DNA of 64,000 nt, taken from Letharia columbiana. Taxonomy: Eukaryota; Ascomycota; Lecanoromycetes; Lecanorales; Parmeliaceae. The position numbers were made by a program, and so were the translations under genes. The notes below the pieces were generated by a model that was not told the origin of the DNA, searched no databases, and saw only the letters and a list, made by a program, of their open reading frames with translations. This document shows, piece by piece, positions 49,994 through 61,865 of this stretch; position 1 is the stretch's first letter; each line of letters opens with the position of its first letter. Where the stretch lies: the NCBI RefSeq assembly GCF_014066305.1, contig NW_023501108.1:162001-226000 (forward strand), read 5' to 3'.

Positions 49994-52900
49994 TTAAAGT
50001 CGCGAATAATCTAGCGAGCTTTATATTATATAATCTTCTTTACGAGACTACGCTTAAGCTTATAAATTTATTAATCTTCTAAAATATATATATTTAATAA
50101 AAGATTTATTAGAATTTAAGTTTTATTAATAATAAGTAAATTAACTTCTTTTTCTATAGTAATTTCTTAATATATCTTATAATAAGAGTTTAATATAATT
50201 TTCTTATAGATTTAAGATTTATAGAATTTAGAAGAGAAGGCTTTTATTAATAGCGTTAAAGGATTTAAAGAGAGTTTTTTATATACTCTTAAAATATCGA
50301 ATAGACGATTTATCGCTAGAATTAAATTATAATTATTTATAAAGCGAGTAATAAATCTAAAAGGCGTCGTTATAAAGGCTATAAAGAGAGTTTTATTATT
50401 AAATATATTAGATAATTACTCTTCTAAAGATTTCGAGTTAATTAGAATTATTAGTTAAGCTCTTTTAAAGATTTAAATAAAATTAAATAAGTTATTAACT
50501 TTATCTTTAACGAAAGTTATTTATCTCTTTTAGCGATTCTTCTCTAAAACTATAAATAAAGAGAAAAGATAACTCTTAAGATAATTAATAATTTTAATAA
50601 GTCGATAATCGTTATAATAGGCTATCGTTTTAATATTATCGCGTATATTCTCTTCTAAAATAAAGAATATAAACTTAAAAGAAATATTATTAAATTATTT
50701 AATATTTAAAATAATAGTAATCTCGCCGCTATTTAAGAGTATATAATAAAAATAATTTTAATAGTTTATAAGTTATTTCTTAATTATATAATTTTAATAC
50801 TTCTTTTAACTAATAGCTTTAAATATAATTTAATAAAAGTCTATTTATTTAATAATACGTAGATAAGAAATATCGAAAAAAAAATTAATATAAATTTTAA
50901 AAGAAGTAATATCTCGCTTAATTATAGATTAATAATTATATAAATAATTTTTAATATAAATAAATTCGATCTAATATTTTTATAATAGATCGCTTTTCTT
51001 AAATATTATATTAACTTTATACTAAATAATAATATTTAATTATTTAAACTTATTATTTATTTAGAGATTTTTTAATATAATATCTTTTTAGATAATTTCT
51101 TTAAATAGATAAAAGACTTTTATTTTATAATTTTAATATTTTATATTATAATTAGAGCGAAGGCGAGTATAATAATAATTATTATATTTTATATTATTAA
51201 GAAAAAGCTTAAATATAATAAGAATAAATTTATTAAATTTATTTAATAAAAGATAGATATTAGAGCGTAGAGTGAAATTATTTAAAAAGATAATTATAAA
51301 TATATAGCTATTATAAAAAGTATTAAATAATCTTTAAAGATTAATATAAATTAAGTTATTCTTCTATCTCTCGAAGATAATATAGCGTTTATAAAATTTT
51401 ATTTTAAGATTAATTACGAAGTACAACTTATAGATATCGTTAAGAAAAAATTTAAAAAGATTTATTTCGATATATATTTTAGCTATCTTTTTAATATTTT
51501 AAATATCTAAATAATTTATATAGATATATTATATATATAAAGTCTTTTTATAAATTTAAGATTTTTACTAATTAGAGGGCTTTATAGACTTAATAGAGAA
51601 TTTATTATAAGCGAGAATTTCTCTATTAATAACGATTAAAATTAAGAGAGTATCTTTTTAAATATTAAGCGTATAAAGACGACTTTAAATATATTTAAAG
51701 AAAAACTACTATTTTTTTATAAAAAGATCGTCGAAAATAAAAGAAAGCGAGTATCGTTATTTTTTTAATTATTTCTCGAAAATAAAAATAGAATTATATT
51801 TAGATATATATTAGATATTATTAAGAGTTTAAATATATTTAATATTTTTTATCTTATATTTAAGATTAATATTATTAAAGTCGAAAGTTATATAATTATT
51901 ATTAATAAATTTATTAATAAAATAAGATTCTTAAAATTTAGAGAAGATCTTAAAGATTAAGAAATTATAAATAATATATTAAGTATATATATAATTACGA
52001 AATTAAAGAGAGGATATTATTATTATAATAAAAAGTGTAATAATAAAAACTTTATCTAAGAATTTAATTTTAAAAGATTTATAGATTTTATTATTTAAGA
52101 TTTAAGAATTAGTAATAAATATAATAGCGATATAAGTAATAAAATAGCGTATTATTATAAATTAAATAATTATAATAACTACTTTAACGCTAAAAGATTA
52201 ATTCTTCTCTTCTTTAAACTTTTTAAATTTAAATTTAATATTAATATTATCGCTTTTTCGATTATCTCTTTTATCTTAATCGCTATAACTATTATAATCT
52301 CTTTTAAAAATTTAAAATTCTTCGCGAGAGCGCTTACGCTTAAGTTATTTAAGATATTTCTTAATAAAATAAAAATTCTTATTATAAATAATATAATACT
52401 TATAGATTTATATCTAGATATAAGAGTTATTAGAATTAATATTATTTTAAATATAATATTTAACTAATATAAGCGCTATAGAAATAAGAGTATAAATATT
52501 TATTTTAATATAGATAATTATTATATAAGTATTAAAGAATTTAATAAAAATAGTAAAATTAAAGATAATATTAAGTTATTATATTCTAGTATAAATTAAT
52601 ATAAATTTAAAAGATTCGTTTTTATTATAAAGATTATAATTCTAATTATAAATCTTATAATACTAAGTATATTAATTATTTAGACTCTTATAAAAATAAT
52701 AATTTTTTTAATTCTTATTAATAATAAAGGGATATTTTTTAAATAAGCTATTAATCTCTTATAATAGATTTATAAATTAATTAATATAGATCTATAGCTT
52801 ATTTTTATAGGCGATAAGAATAAGAGACTTTAGTCTCTAAATAGTAGAACTAAGAATATCTAATTCGCGGAGTTTATATTTTTTTAAATCCTTCTAGATA

Positions 52901-53707
52901 ATTATAACGTTAATATAACTTTTAATAAAATCGCGTAAATTATTTTTATAGCGAGTCTTTATTATAGTATAGAGTTTATAATACGCTTTAATTTATATTA
53001 CGATATCTATATTAATAATAATTTTAAAAGTATTTCTTATAAATCGCTAATTAATTATTATTCTTATAATAATCGCTAGATAAGAGATTAATTAAATAAT
53101 ATTGATTTTAATATAATATTAAAGATCTAGTAATATAAAGAAATTCTATATATCTCGCTTTTATTTATAATAATTAAAAGTATTTTTAAGTATAGAAATT
53201 TAATAAAATTAATTTAAATTAATCGAAAGCTTAATATCGATATATTTAGATATAATATTATTTATAAAAAATTAGTTTAATTTTTAAAGTTTAATAAAAT
53301 AAAGTTTTAATAAAAGTTTAAATTTAAGAATAAGATTTACGATATAGTAAGGTTTAATAAAATAAATAAAATAGATAATATCGATAAAACTAGCTTCGCT
53401 CTAAACTCGAAGAGCTCTTTATTTAAGATTAATTTTAATAATAATTTAAGAGTAAATTAACTCGATATAATAATAGAATCGATATAAGAAATTAGAATAT
53501 ACTCGCTATTAGTATTATTTATATTTAAAATATTTATAATTATTTAAAACGTATAAAGGAAATTTTATTAAGTTCTAAAGTTAGCTCGATATAATTTAAA
53601 GCGTTATTTAAAAAAAAATCTTATATTATAATTTATAACGTAATTAATAATATCTTAAAAAAATAAATTTTAATTTATAAATATTAAGAGAAAATATAAT
53701 ATAAGTA

Positions 53708-53989
53708 TAGAGGTCTGCATCGAAAGTCCTGCACCCGCACTAGTGCAGCCCTAACCCTACTTTCGGAAAGCGGCCCTATAGAGGGGAAGCCTAGAAATAT
53801 CTTCTCACAGCGGACTTTAGGTACTTCTCTTGGCTTGATAGGGGCATTAAGCCCCGAAACCTGGCTAGGGCTAGGTGCGATTCCGAAGAAATCTAGACGC
53901 ATTGTTCAGGTAACCCTTTAGGTGGGGCGTTATCCGAAGTCTGAGCGCAAGAGTCTTGGCGGGTGCAGGACTTTCGGTGCAGACCTCTG
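53708..53989. mobile_element. MITE with TIRs and TA duplication, 282 bp, unmutated
   Basis: The TIRs are about 30 bp and start (C/T)AGAGGTCTGC, reading on through CGAAAGTCCTGCACCCGC. TA flanks both sides (53706-53707 and 53990-53991). The parallel sequence in copia T (45555) is uninterrupted at this TA and serves as the empty site. Size, TIRs and TA point to a Tc1/mariner-type non-autonomous element. The 72-codon frame inside it is a by-product of GC content. Confidence 0.9.
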
Positions 53990-54550
53990 TATATAATAAT
54001 TTAATAAAAGATCGCCTTTCTTTATACTTAAAGGGGGATTTAATTAAATTTTATCTCTTATATTATTATCGCGATTATCTTAATTATCTCTTATTATATT
54101 TATAATATAATATTATTTATTAAATAGCTTTTCTATTAAAGAAATTAATTAAGATTAAGTATAAGATTACTTATAATTTTACTTCGCTCGCTTATTAAAA
54201 TTAATTAAAGCTTCTTCGCGAGATCGCTTTATTTATATAAATATAGAGAATAATTACTCTTTAATCGCTACGATATTTTTTTATATATATATATATATTA
54301 ATATACTTAGTATATGAGATATAAATTATTTTCTCTTTTAGCGTTATATTATTATCTTAAACTAGGTTTTAGCTCTTATTATAGAAATTATATAATAGAA
54401 TATTAGAGTCTAATCGCTTATTATTAGCTTTTAATATAGCGAAATATAAGAATAAGAATATATCATCTTTTATTTTTAGCGTATTTTATTTAATATAGGG
54501 AAATTAATAATATTTTAGCGGTTATAGCGACTATATAACGAAAAGATATA

Positions 54551-55003
54551 CTTAGTTTCATGAGGAAACGCACAATACTAGGAAATGCGGAATCTTAAAT
54601 CCGATAAGTCCGATCCAACACTCAAATGCCTACTTCTCACCAAAATTCTATGGCAACTCCGCATAATAAGGATCAATAACTCTGGTTCTTTCTTTCTATC
54701 AAGGCTTCTACATCGAGGAACCCAAATCATTATTTTTTAGGCCTTATCGGTCTACCAACGCGTAAAAATCGTACCTCTTCCACCTTACTAGATATATTAC
54801 TGCGAAGATACTGCAATAAAGACTACGACGGAGCCCTCAGTGAAGCGAACGATAATAATCTTAGTGGGCCTGACGTAGGAGGTGCAGTAGCCATTTGAAT
54901 AAGTGGTAATGGTAGCTATGATAGTGGTAGCCAGCTATGTCGGATTTATCGGATTTAAAAATTCCGCATTTCCTAGTATTGTGCGTTTCCTCATGAAACT
55001 AAG
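54551..55003. mobile_element. MITE with about 63-bp TIRs and TA duplication, 453 bp, unmutated
   Basis: The ends are CTTAGTTTCATGAGGAAACG and its inverse. The TIRs agree for about 63 bp with few mismatches. TA lies at 54549-54550 and 55004-55005. There is no ORF and base composition is normal. It sits at the edge of the truncated repeat at 55006, so it may have been inserted into that repeat before the rest was lost. Confidence 0.9.
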
Positions 55004-55005
55004 TA

Positions 55006-55355
55006 GGTAAGAATCTTGAAATTTGGTCTTATAATTATTAAAGCGCAAGGAATTCAAATATCTCTCACCAGAGTTCGCTCGACAGCCGGATAGCCCTGAT
55101 CAAAAAAAAAAACAGGTACACATTACTTGATTTTAGAATAACTTTTTTGTTTTCTATTAAAATTTTAATTTTTTTTGTTTAAACTATAGAGTATAATGTG
55201 GGGTCTCAGATAAAAAAGAATTACTAAATTTAGTCTTATAGATATTTAAAGGTAAGGAATTCAGATACCGCTCACCAAAGATCGCTCACCAAAATTTACT
55301 CGACAGCCCCGATCAAAAAAAATGATTATGAATTTAATTCATAGGCCTTTACTCG
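55006..55355 (-). mobile_element. 3'-truncated derivative of the CTAA-ending family
   Basis: The 5' end is intact (CGAGTAAAGGCCTATGAATT at 55355, host A outside). The other end stops at the MITE and lacks the usual ...TATATACTAA. It is less RIP-mutated than other copies, so motifs such as gctcaccaaagatcgctcac are well preserved. It is inserted in copia R at agata/tagatatataat (intact in copia T near 46790). Confidence 0.75.
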
Positions 55356-55775
55356 TAGATATATAATATCCTATTATAGTATATAATAGCTTCGATATTA
55401 TATAATTAAGTGCGATATATCTTAATTTATTTTAAATTATCTTATATTATAAATAATATAAAAGTCTATATATTAAATTATTAATATAATATATTAATAT
55501 ATTAATAATTTCGATATAGCCCCTCTTACTCGCTATCTCTATTCTTTTAATTAAAAGCGTATTTAATATATATTATCTAGTTTAAATAATTATCTTAAAG
55601 TAGAAAATACCTATATTACGAAGATTAATAAAAGAAATCCTCCGCGATTATAACTATTATTATTTAATAAGTATTAATACGATAAATACGCTAGAAGTAG
55701 TTATAATTACGATAGATAATAGATAAATTATAAAATAATTAAAATAATCATCGAGTAAAGCTCGAGTTTATAATT

Positions 55776-55926
55776 TATTAAAATATAAGATAGAATACTT
55801 AGTTGTATTGATTAGAGAGTTCTATAAAAGGAAAGAGCGACTAGATACGAATATACTAAGGCGTATCACGTGACCATATCACGTGATCGCCAAGACGCCA
55901 AGAGTCACGTGATCCGAATTCCAATA
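55776..55926 (-). repeat. Copia R 5' LTR
   Basis: 151 bp, well preserved. In element orientation it starts TATTGGAATTCGGATCACG and ends TTATATTTTAATA. It is followed by the primer-site relic. CACGTGA occurs three times. Confidence 0.85.
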
Positions 55927-55931
55927 AAGAC

Positions 55932-56353
55932 CTATAAATTAAATTCATAATTTTTTTTTTAATTAGGGCTATCGAGTAAATAGGTGAGCGATCTTTAATG
56001 AGCGAACTTTGATGAGCGATATTTGAATTCCTTGCGCTTTAATGATTATAAGATAAATTTTAAAAATTCTTAAAAATTCGGAAAGCGTAAATAGCGCTTT
56101 AAAATTTGAAAAAAAATTCAAAATTTCAATAGAAAATAAAGAAGTTATTATTATTATGAATAACGTATATCTATAATTTAATAAGAAGGCGCGAAAAGAC
56201 GAGATTTTAATAGTTATAAACGCTAATTTATTTAGTTATAATAACTTAGCTAATTTAATCAAAGAGCGTAGTAACTCTAAATTTATAATTGGCTATATAT
56301 ATAAATTCAAGATTTTTAAGCTTAGCTCTATCTTATTCTTCGATATATACTAA
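55932..56353 (+). mobile_element. Right part of the CTAA-family derivative split by copia R
   Basis: It continues from the 11-bp left end at 46821 and ends in ...gatatatactaa at 56353, followed by T. Total length without copia R is about 433 bp. It is inserted in copia T, where R (55380) shows the uninterrupted gtatataatagcttcg. Confidence 0.8.
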
Positions 56354-56896
56354 TAATAGCTTCGATATTATACGATTAAATGCGATATACTTTAATTTAT
56401 TTAAAACTATCTTATATTAAAGACGATATAGAAGTCTATATATTAAATTATTAATATAATATATTAATATATTAATAATTTCGATATAGCTTTTCTTACT
56501 CGCGACTCTTATTCTTTTAATTAAAAGTATATTCGATATATACTATCTAATTAGAATAATTATTTTAAAATAAAAAATATCTATATTATAAAGATTAATA
56601 AAAGAGATTCTTCGCGATTATAACTATTATTATTTAATAAATATTAATATAATAAATACGCTAAAAGTAGTTATAGTTACGATAGATAATAGATAGATTA
56701 TAAAATAACTAAAATAATTACCGAATAAAGTCTGAGCTTATAATCTATTAAAATATAAAATAGAATACTTAGTTATATTAATTAGAGAGTTCTATAGAAG
56801 AAAAGAGCGATTAGATATAAATATACTAAGATATATTACGTAACTATATTATATAATCGCTAAGACGTTAAGAGTTACGTAATTCGAATTCCAATA
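56354..56896 (-). mobile_element. RIP-mutated Ty1/copia T, leader and 5' LTR
   Basis: The 5' LTR is 56746-56896 (151 bp). In element orientation it is followed by the primer-site relic gattataagctcagac and a leader parallel to 55363-55775 of copia R. This is the right end of the minus-strand copia whose other pieces are at 32948, 40590 and 45494. It was inserted into the plus-strand copia W. Confidence 0.8.
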
Positions 56897-57704
56897 ATTA
56901 TTCTATTTAAGATAAATATATAAATATTATTTTATTTAATATCTTATATATACCCGATATAAGCGTTAATCTTCTTTTTATTAATAAACTTTTAGACTTT
57001 AATATCGTAATTATCTTTTATAAAACTAATTATACTTTAATTAATAACGATCTAAAGCTTATAAATACTTATAATTAAAATTTATTCTTTCTTAACCTCT
57101 AAAATAATTTAAATAATATCTTAATAATATATAATATTTCTTTAAACTCGATTTATTAACTCTAATATATTTATATAAGCTATTTAAATTAGTAAAATTT
57201 AAATAAACTTTTTATTATAGCGATAAATATAGATTTTATTAAAAATATTATAAATAAATATATTTATAAATATTATATTATAAAATATTAGAAGATTATT
57301 TCTTATATTAATTCTATTACGCTTAATATATAATTAAATAAATTTATTTATAATAATTTTATAAAATCTCTATTCTCTACTAATTTTAATAGCTATAAAT
57401 ATTTTATAATATTTAAAAATAATTTTATCTTCTACTCTAAAGTCTATTATATTCGCTATAAAAATAAAATCTTTATTATATTTTTATAATTTAAGATTTA
57501 TCTTAAATTATATAGCTATAAAATCTTTTATATTTATCTTAATAATAAAGATAAATATATATTTAAAATCTTTCTTAATTATCTCGCTTTATCGAGTATT
57601 AAATAAAAATCTATTATCTTTAATAACTTTTAAATAAATAATATAGTTAAGCGTTTTAGATAAATTCTATTATATAAAATATATTCTATTCTATTAAACT
57701 TTAA
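56897..57704 (+). mobile_element. RIP-mutated Ty1/copia W, protease to integrase region
   Basis: Reading through C/T and G/A changes, 56948-57020 gives YIPDISVNLL-INKLLDF, the typical copia stretch behind the protease. 57390-57490 gives NSYKYFIIFKNNF-FYSKVY. With asparagines standing for RIP-mutated aspartates, this is the integrase core (YFITFxDDFTR-like). Stops remain in the frame. The element continues at 58155-58289, 58919-58939, 59508-59749, 60664-61399 and 61866-63310, with other elements in between. Confidence 0.85.
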
Positions 57705-58154
57705 CGAGTAAAGGCCTATGAATTAAATTCATAATTTTTTTTTTAATTAGGGCTATCGAGTAAGTAGGTAAGCGATCTTTAATAAGTGATCTTTGGTGAG
57801 CGAACTTTGGTGAGCGATATTTGAATTCCTTGCGCTTTAATAGTTATAAGACTAAATTTTAAAAAATTTAAAAATTCGATAAGTATAAATAGCGTTTTAA
57901 AAATTAAAAAAAAATCTTAAAATTTTAATAGAAAATAAAAAAGTTATTCTATATATTAATAATATATACCTATTTTTTTAATAAGGGAGGCGTAGAAGGG
58001 CGAGATTTTAATAATTATAGACGCTAATTTATTTACTTACAATAATTTAGTCAATCTAATTAAAAAGCGTATAGAACTTAAATTAATAATTGATTATATA
58101 TATAAATTCAAGATTTTCAAGCTTAGCCCTATCTTATTCTTTTATATATATTAG
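57705..58154 (+). mobile_element. CTAA-family short derivative, 450 bp
   Basis: It begins CGAGTAAAGGCCTATGAATT after host A and ends TATATATTAG (CTAG after C-to-T) before host T. It contains three aagtgatcttt / gagcgaacttt-type motifs near its 5' end. It interrupts copia W. Confidence 0.8.
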
Positions 58155-58289
58155 TCTTAATAAATCCTTTTAGTTTAAAATTATTATTATTATTAATTAT
58201 TTAACGATATAATCGCTTAATATTAAAATTATTATTATAACTTCTTTCGAGGTTTTCTATTAATAAAAATCTATTCTTTTTTATTTATA

Positions 58290-58918
58290 CGAGTAAAGGT
58301 CTATAAATTAAATTTATAGTTATTTTTTTAATTAGAGCTATCGAGTAAGTAGATAAGCGATCTTTAATAAGCGAACTTTAATAAGCGATATTTGAATTTC
58401 TTACACTTTAATAATTATAGAACTAAATTTAATAATTTTTTTTCTAAAAGCCTATATTTCGTTCTATAATTTAAAAAAAGAATCTTAGAATTTTAATAGA
58501 AAATAAAAAAGTTATTTTAAAATTAAATAATATATATCTAATTAGAGCTATCTAACTGTCGAGCGAACTTTAATAAGCGATATTTAAATTCCTTACGCTT
58601 TAATAATTATAAGATTAAATTTTAAAATTCTTAAAAATCTGAAAAGTATAACTAGCGCTTTAAAATTTAAAAAAAAAATCTTAAAATTTTAATAGAAAAT
58701 AAAAAAGTTATTCTATATATTAATAATATATATCTATTTTTTTAATAAGGAAGGCGCGGGAGGGCGAGATTTTGATAATTACGAACGCTAATTTATTTAT
58801 CTACGATAAGTTAGTCGATCTAATTAAAAAGCGTATAGAATCTAAATTTATAATTAACTATATATATAAATTTAAGATTTTTAAATTTAATTCTATCTTA
58901 TTCTTTTATATATACTAA
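58290..58918 (+). mobile_element. CTAA-family short derivative, 629 bp
   Basis: It begins CGAGTAAAGGTC after host A and ends TATATACTAA before host T. Like 43130-44743 it has both ggctgtcgag-type modules, so two length classes (about 430-470 and 620-630 bp) exist. Confidence 0.8.
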
Positions 58919-58939
58919 TATAATCGATTTTATCGCTTA

Positions 58940-59507
58940 TATCTGTAAATCTGAAAAGTGAATTTTCGTACGATTTCCGCCGGGTCCGTACCATAAGCAC
59001 GATTTAGCACGATTTAGTCTATTAAGCAAACTTTATCTATATCTAATCCTTTCCGCCAATTCTATTAGTTTAATAACTTTAAAAAAATTCAGCAACTTTA
59101 AAAATTTTACGTAATGCACTCTAATATACTCTAAGTACTATTCTATATATATATAATATCAATATATATCATTATTAATATGCGTATTATTATACGCTAT
59201 ATTAGAGCATTATCTACGTAACTAATTTTATTAAATTATCTAATTCCGTAGTCAAATTTGAGTTGACGTTGATACTCGTTATTATAGAACCTTATCGTCG
59301 CAACATCGATTATTAAAACTTTTCTTTTTTTATACGTATTACTACTAAATTGATAGAACTGGCGGAAAAAGTTAGGATAGTTACTAAACCGGCGGAATTT
59401 GGGCGGATTCTAATCAGAGTTACTAATCCGGCGGATTTTGTAATTTCCGCGACAAACGCGCGATCAGCAATTTCAAATTTTGCAGAAACTTTTCAGATTT
59501 GCAGATG
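58940..59507. mobile_element. TIR element, 568 bp, TA duplication
   Basis: The ends are (C/T)ATCTG(C/T)AAATCTGAAAAGT, inverted over 20 bp, flanked by TA at 58938-58939 and 59508-59509. The right part has four ccgg(c)gga(t/a)tt-like motifs and normal composition; the middle is AT-rich. No ORF is present. It is inserted in copia W directly after the derivative at 58290-58918. Confidence 0.8.
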
Positions 59508-59754
59508 TATATAATAAAAAAAATTAAAAAAAAATTTATAAATTAAAATAAAAAGTATATATTACTAAGATATAAAAGAGAGTATATCTTTTAACTATAT
59601 AATCTTATTATAAAGATAAATATTCGCGTTAATAACGTATACTTTATAAAAAAATAACTCTTAATTATAGATCTAAAAGAAGAAATTAGAATTTATAAAT
59701 TTTCGAATAAATAATAATATTTAATAATACTAATATTCGCTATAGAGAAGATAT

Positions 59755-60663
59755 TGTTGAAAGTAGGATACCAGACATGTTAGAAAAGAATGATTATCAC
59801 TAAAAGACTGATTATTAATTCATGGGATGTACGGATATTTATATATATAAAATAGGTGGCTAATGGTGGCTGGTAATTACTAGCCCTGGTAATACGCGAC
59901 ATATTATGCGATAGCCGAAGGGGGCTGATATTATAATACTCCCCGACAGCCCTAGAAGCTAATTCCCTAAACCTTAGTATATCGTATTTCATATGTATTA
60001 GTTTTTCAAATCCACGCTTTGTATTCGGGATTGATTATTTGCCTGGCCTCGTTAAATCTATAAAAAACCCCGATAGGGAAAATAGGAAGAGTGCCGGGGT
60101 TTTTGAATACCCGTTTCGGGACCTCGGAATAATATAAGAGTTTTTAATGTTTTGCCCGTATTGTTTCAGAACCTCGAAATGATCTGAGGGTTTTGATGGT
60201 TTGCCTGTATTGTTTCGGGACCTCGGAATGATCTGAGGGTTTTGATGGTTTGCCCGTATTATTTCGAGACCTCGGATAAAATAAGGATTTTAGTTCGATA
60301 TTTTTTGTGTAGGGATTAAATAGCGATAGCCCTCTCGTCGGTGAGTACGGGCTAAAAAAATGGACTATCGCCATGAGGTGTATCTATTTATAAACGATTA
60401 CCGAAGACTTAGTTTAATATCCATGTTAGGAAGTGCAAGGATGTTCGATACTATTCTGCCCGCTTCCGGGCTCATAACCTGTTAAAAGTAGGATATTAAA
60501 CATATTAGAAATTGAATAATTATCACTGAAAGACTGATTATTAATTTATGAGATGTACGGATATTTATATATATAAAATAGATAGCTGATAATAGCTGAT
60601 AATTACTAGCCCTAATAATACGCGATATATTATGCGATAGCCGAAGGGGCTAATATTGTAACA
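59755..60663 (-). mobile_element. TRIM (miniature LTR retrotransposon), well preserved, 909 bp
   Basis: Two LTRs of exactly 184 bp lie at 59755-59938 and 60480-60663, starting TGTT and ending in ACA, with a perfect 5-bp duplication GATAT (59750-59754 and 60664-60668). In minus orientation the primer site GGTTATGAGCCCGG follows the 5' LTR directly (60479-60466). This complements the anticodon arm of initiator Met-tRNA, implying half-tRNA priming as in copia elements. A purine tract GTCGGGGAG (59947-59939) abuts the 3' LTR. The 541-bp interior has no gene but four 49-50 bp repeats (60114, 60164, 60213, 60262). Proteins must come from elsewhere. Confidence 0.95.
60114..60290. repeat. Four 49-50 bp repeats inside the TRIM
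   Basis: Units start tttcgggacctcggaat at 60114, 60164, 60213 and 60262, followed by gatctgagggttttgatgg. The TRIM at 43386 carries more and longer-diverged units, so the array length varies between copies. Confidence 0.85.
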
Positions 60664-61399
60664 GATATTAAATAAATAATATATTATTTTCTTAATATTT
60701 TAAAGATATTAAATCTAAAGAAATATTAAAAGATATTATATTTATAATTAAAATAATTATTAAATCTTTAATAATTTTAAGATCTTTAATATTTATAAAA
60801 TTAAGATTAAATTTCCTCTAATTAATTAATAAGTAAGTATTTTTATAAAGATCTATATAAAAGTTTTTAATATAATAAATTTAATTAATTACGTGAAAGT
60901 CTTTAATTTAAATATCTTTAATATAAATTATTTAATTAAATATTATATTTATATTTATATTAATAATTTAATCTATATTATTTATATAAGAAATTTTCTT
61001 AAACTTAAATTTATTATTTATTATTATTAAAGTTATATAAGTTATTTATAAAGATTATAAATTAAATATTATTTAAAGAGTATTATATAATTACTTAAAT
61101 CTTATAATTCTAAATCTATAAAATTTATTCTCTAATTCTCTTTTAAGAATCTTTATAATATTTACTCTACTTACGAATTATATTAATAAATTAAATGTTT
61201 TCGAGTTTATTATTTATAAATAGACTATATTTAATTAGCTATCTTAAATAAATTAAAAACTTTTTATAAAGAATAAATATAAATCTCTTATAAATAATAA
61301 TACTTAATATCTTATCTAGACGCCTTTCGAGATTTATATTCTAAAAAATAAATAAATTTATATCTTAAAATAGAGTTTTAATAAGAAAATTATTCGCTA
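60664..61399 (+). mobile_element. RIP-mutated Ty1/copia W, region between integrase and reverse transcriptase
   Basis: AT-rich with no frame. It is assigned to copia W by position only. After removing the nested elements, about 1.4 kb separates the integrase relic (ending near 57660) from the reverse-transcriptase motif near 62110, a normal distance for copia. Confidence 0.6.
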
Positions 61400-61865
61400 T
61401 TAATATATATAAAAGAATAAGATAGAGCTAAGCTTGAAAATCTTAAATTTATATATATAGCTAATATTTTAATTCGTTAGATCTACGCTCTTTAATTAGA
61501 TTAGCTAAGTTATCGCGGGTAAATAAATTAATATCTATAATTATTAAAAAATATAGTCGAATAGCTCTAATTAAAAAATAGATATACATTATTTAAATTT
61601 AGAATAACTTTTTTATTTTCTATTAAAATTTTAAATTTTTTTTTAATTTATAGAACGAAATATGGGATTTTAGATAAAAAATGAATTTCTAAATTTAGTC
61701 TTATAATTTTTAAAGCGCAAGGAATTCAAATATCGCTCACTAAAGTTCGCTCGACAGCCGGACAGCCCGCTCACCAAAGTTCGCTCCTCAAAGATCGCTT
61801 ACCTATTTACTCGATAGCTCTAATCAAAAAAATGATTATAAATTTAATTTATAGACCTTTACTCG
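61400..61865 (-). mobile_element. CTAA-family short derivative, 466 bp
   Basis: In element orientation it starts CGAGTAAAGGTC (61865, host A outside) and ends TATATATTAA (61400, host T outside). It contains gctcaccaaagttcgctc-type motifs that are less mutated than the ends. Confidence 0.8.

Larger units (their letters stand above)
46832..55926 (-). mobile_element. Near-complete RIP-mutated Ty1/copia R, with four nested insertion sites
   Basis: The 3' LTR is 46832-46982 and the 5' LTR 55776-55926 (151 bp each). The target duplication is AAGGC (46827-46831) and AAGAC (55927-55931). A purine tract (AAAGGGGAA) abuts the 3' LTR at 46983, and a primer-site relic (aattataaactcgagc) follows the 5' LTR. 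Removing the inserts at 48037, 49348, 53708 and 54551-55355 leaves about 7.15 kb, the same size as copia M. The pol relic is around 49000-49300 and the gag side around 52600-53650. It is more GC-rich than copia M in places, so it is mutated a little less. No frame is intact. Confidence 0.85.

Noticed and set aside
53684..53902. 72-codon ORF on the minus strand
   Set aside because: It lies almost wholly inside the 282-bp MITE and uses its TIR; base composition alone explains it.
59780..60374. Two ORFs of 70 and 76 codons on the minus strand
   Set aside because: One is within the TRIM LTR and the other is the translation of the internal 50-bp repeats; neither is open in the second TRIM copy.
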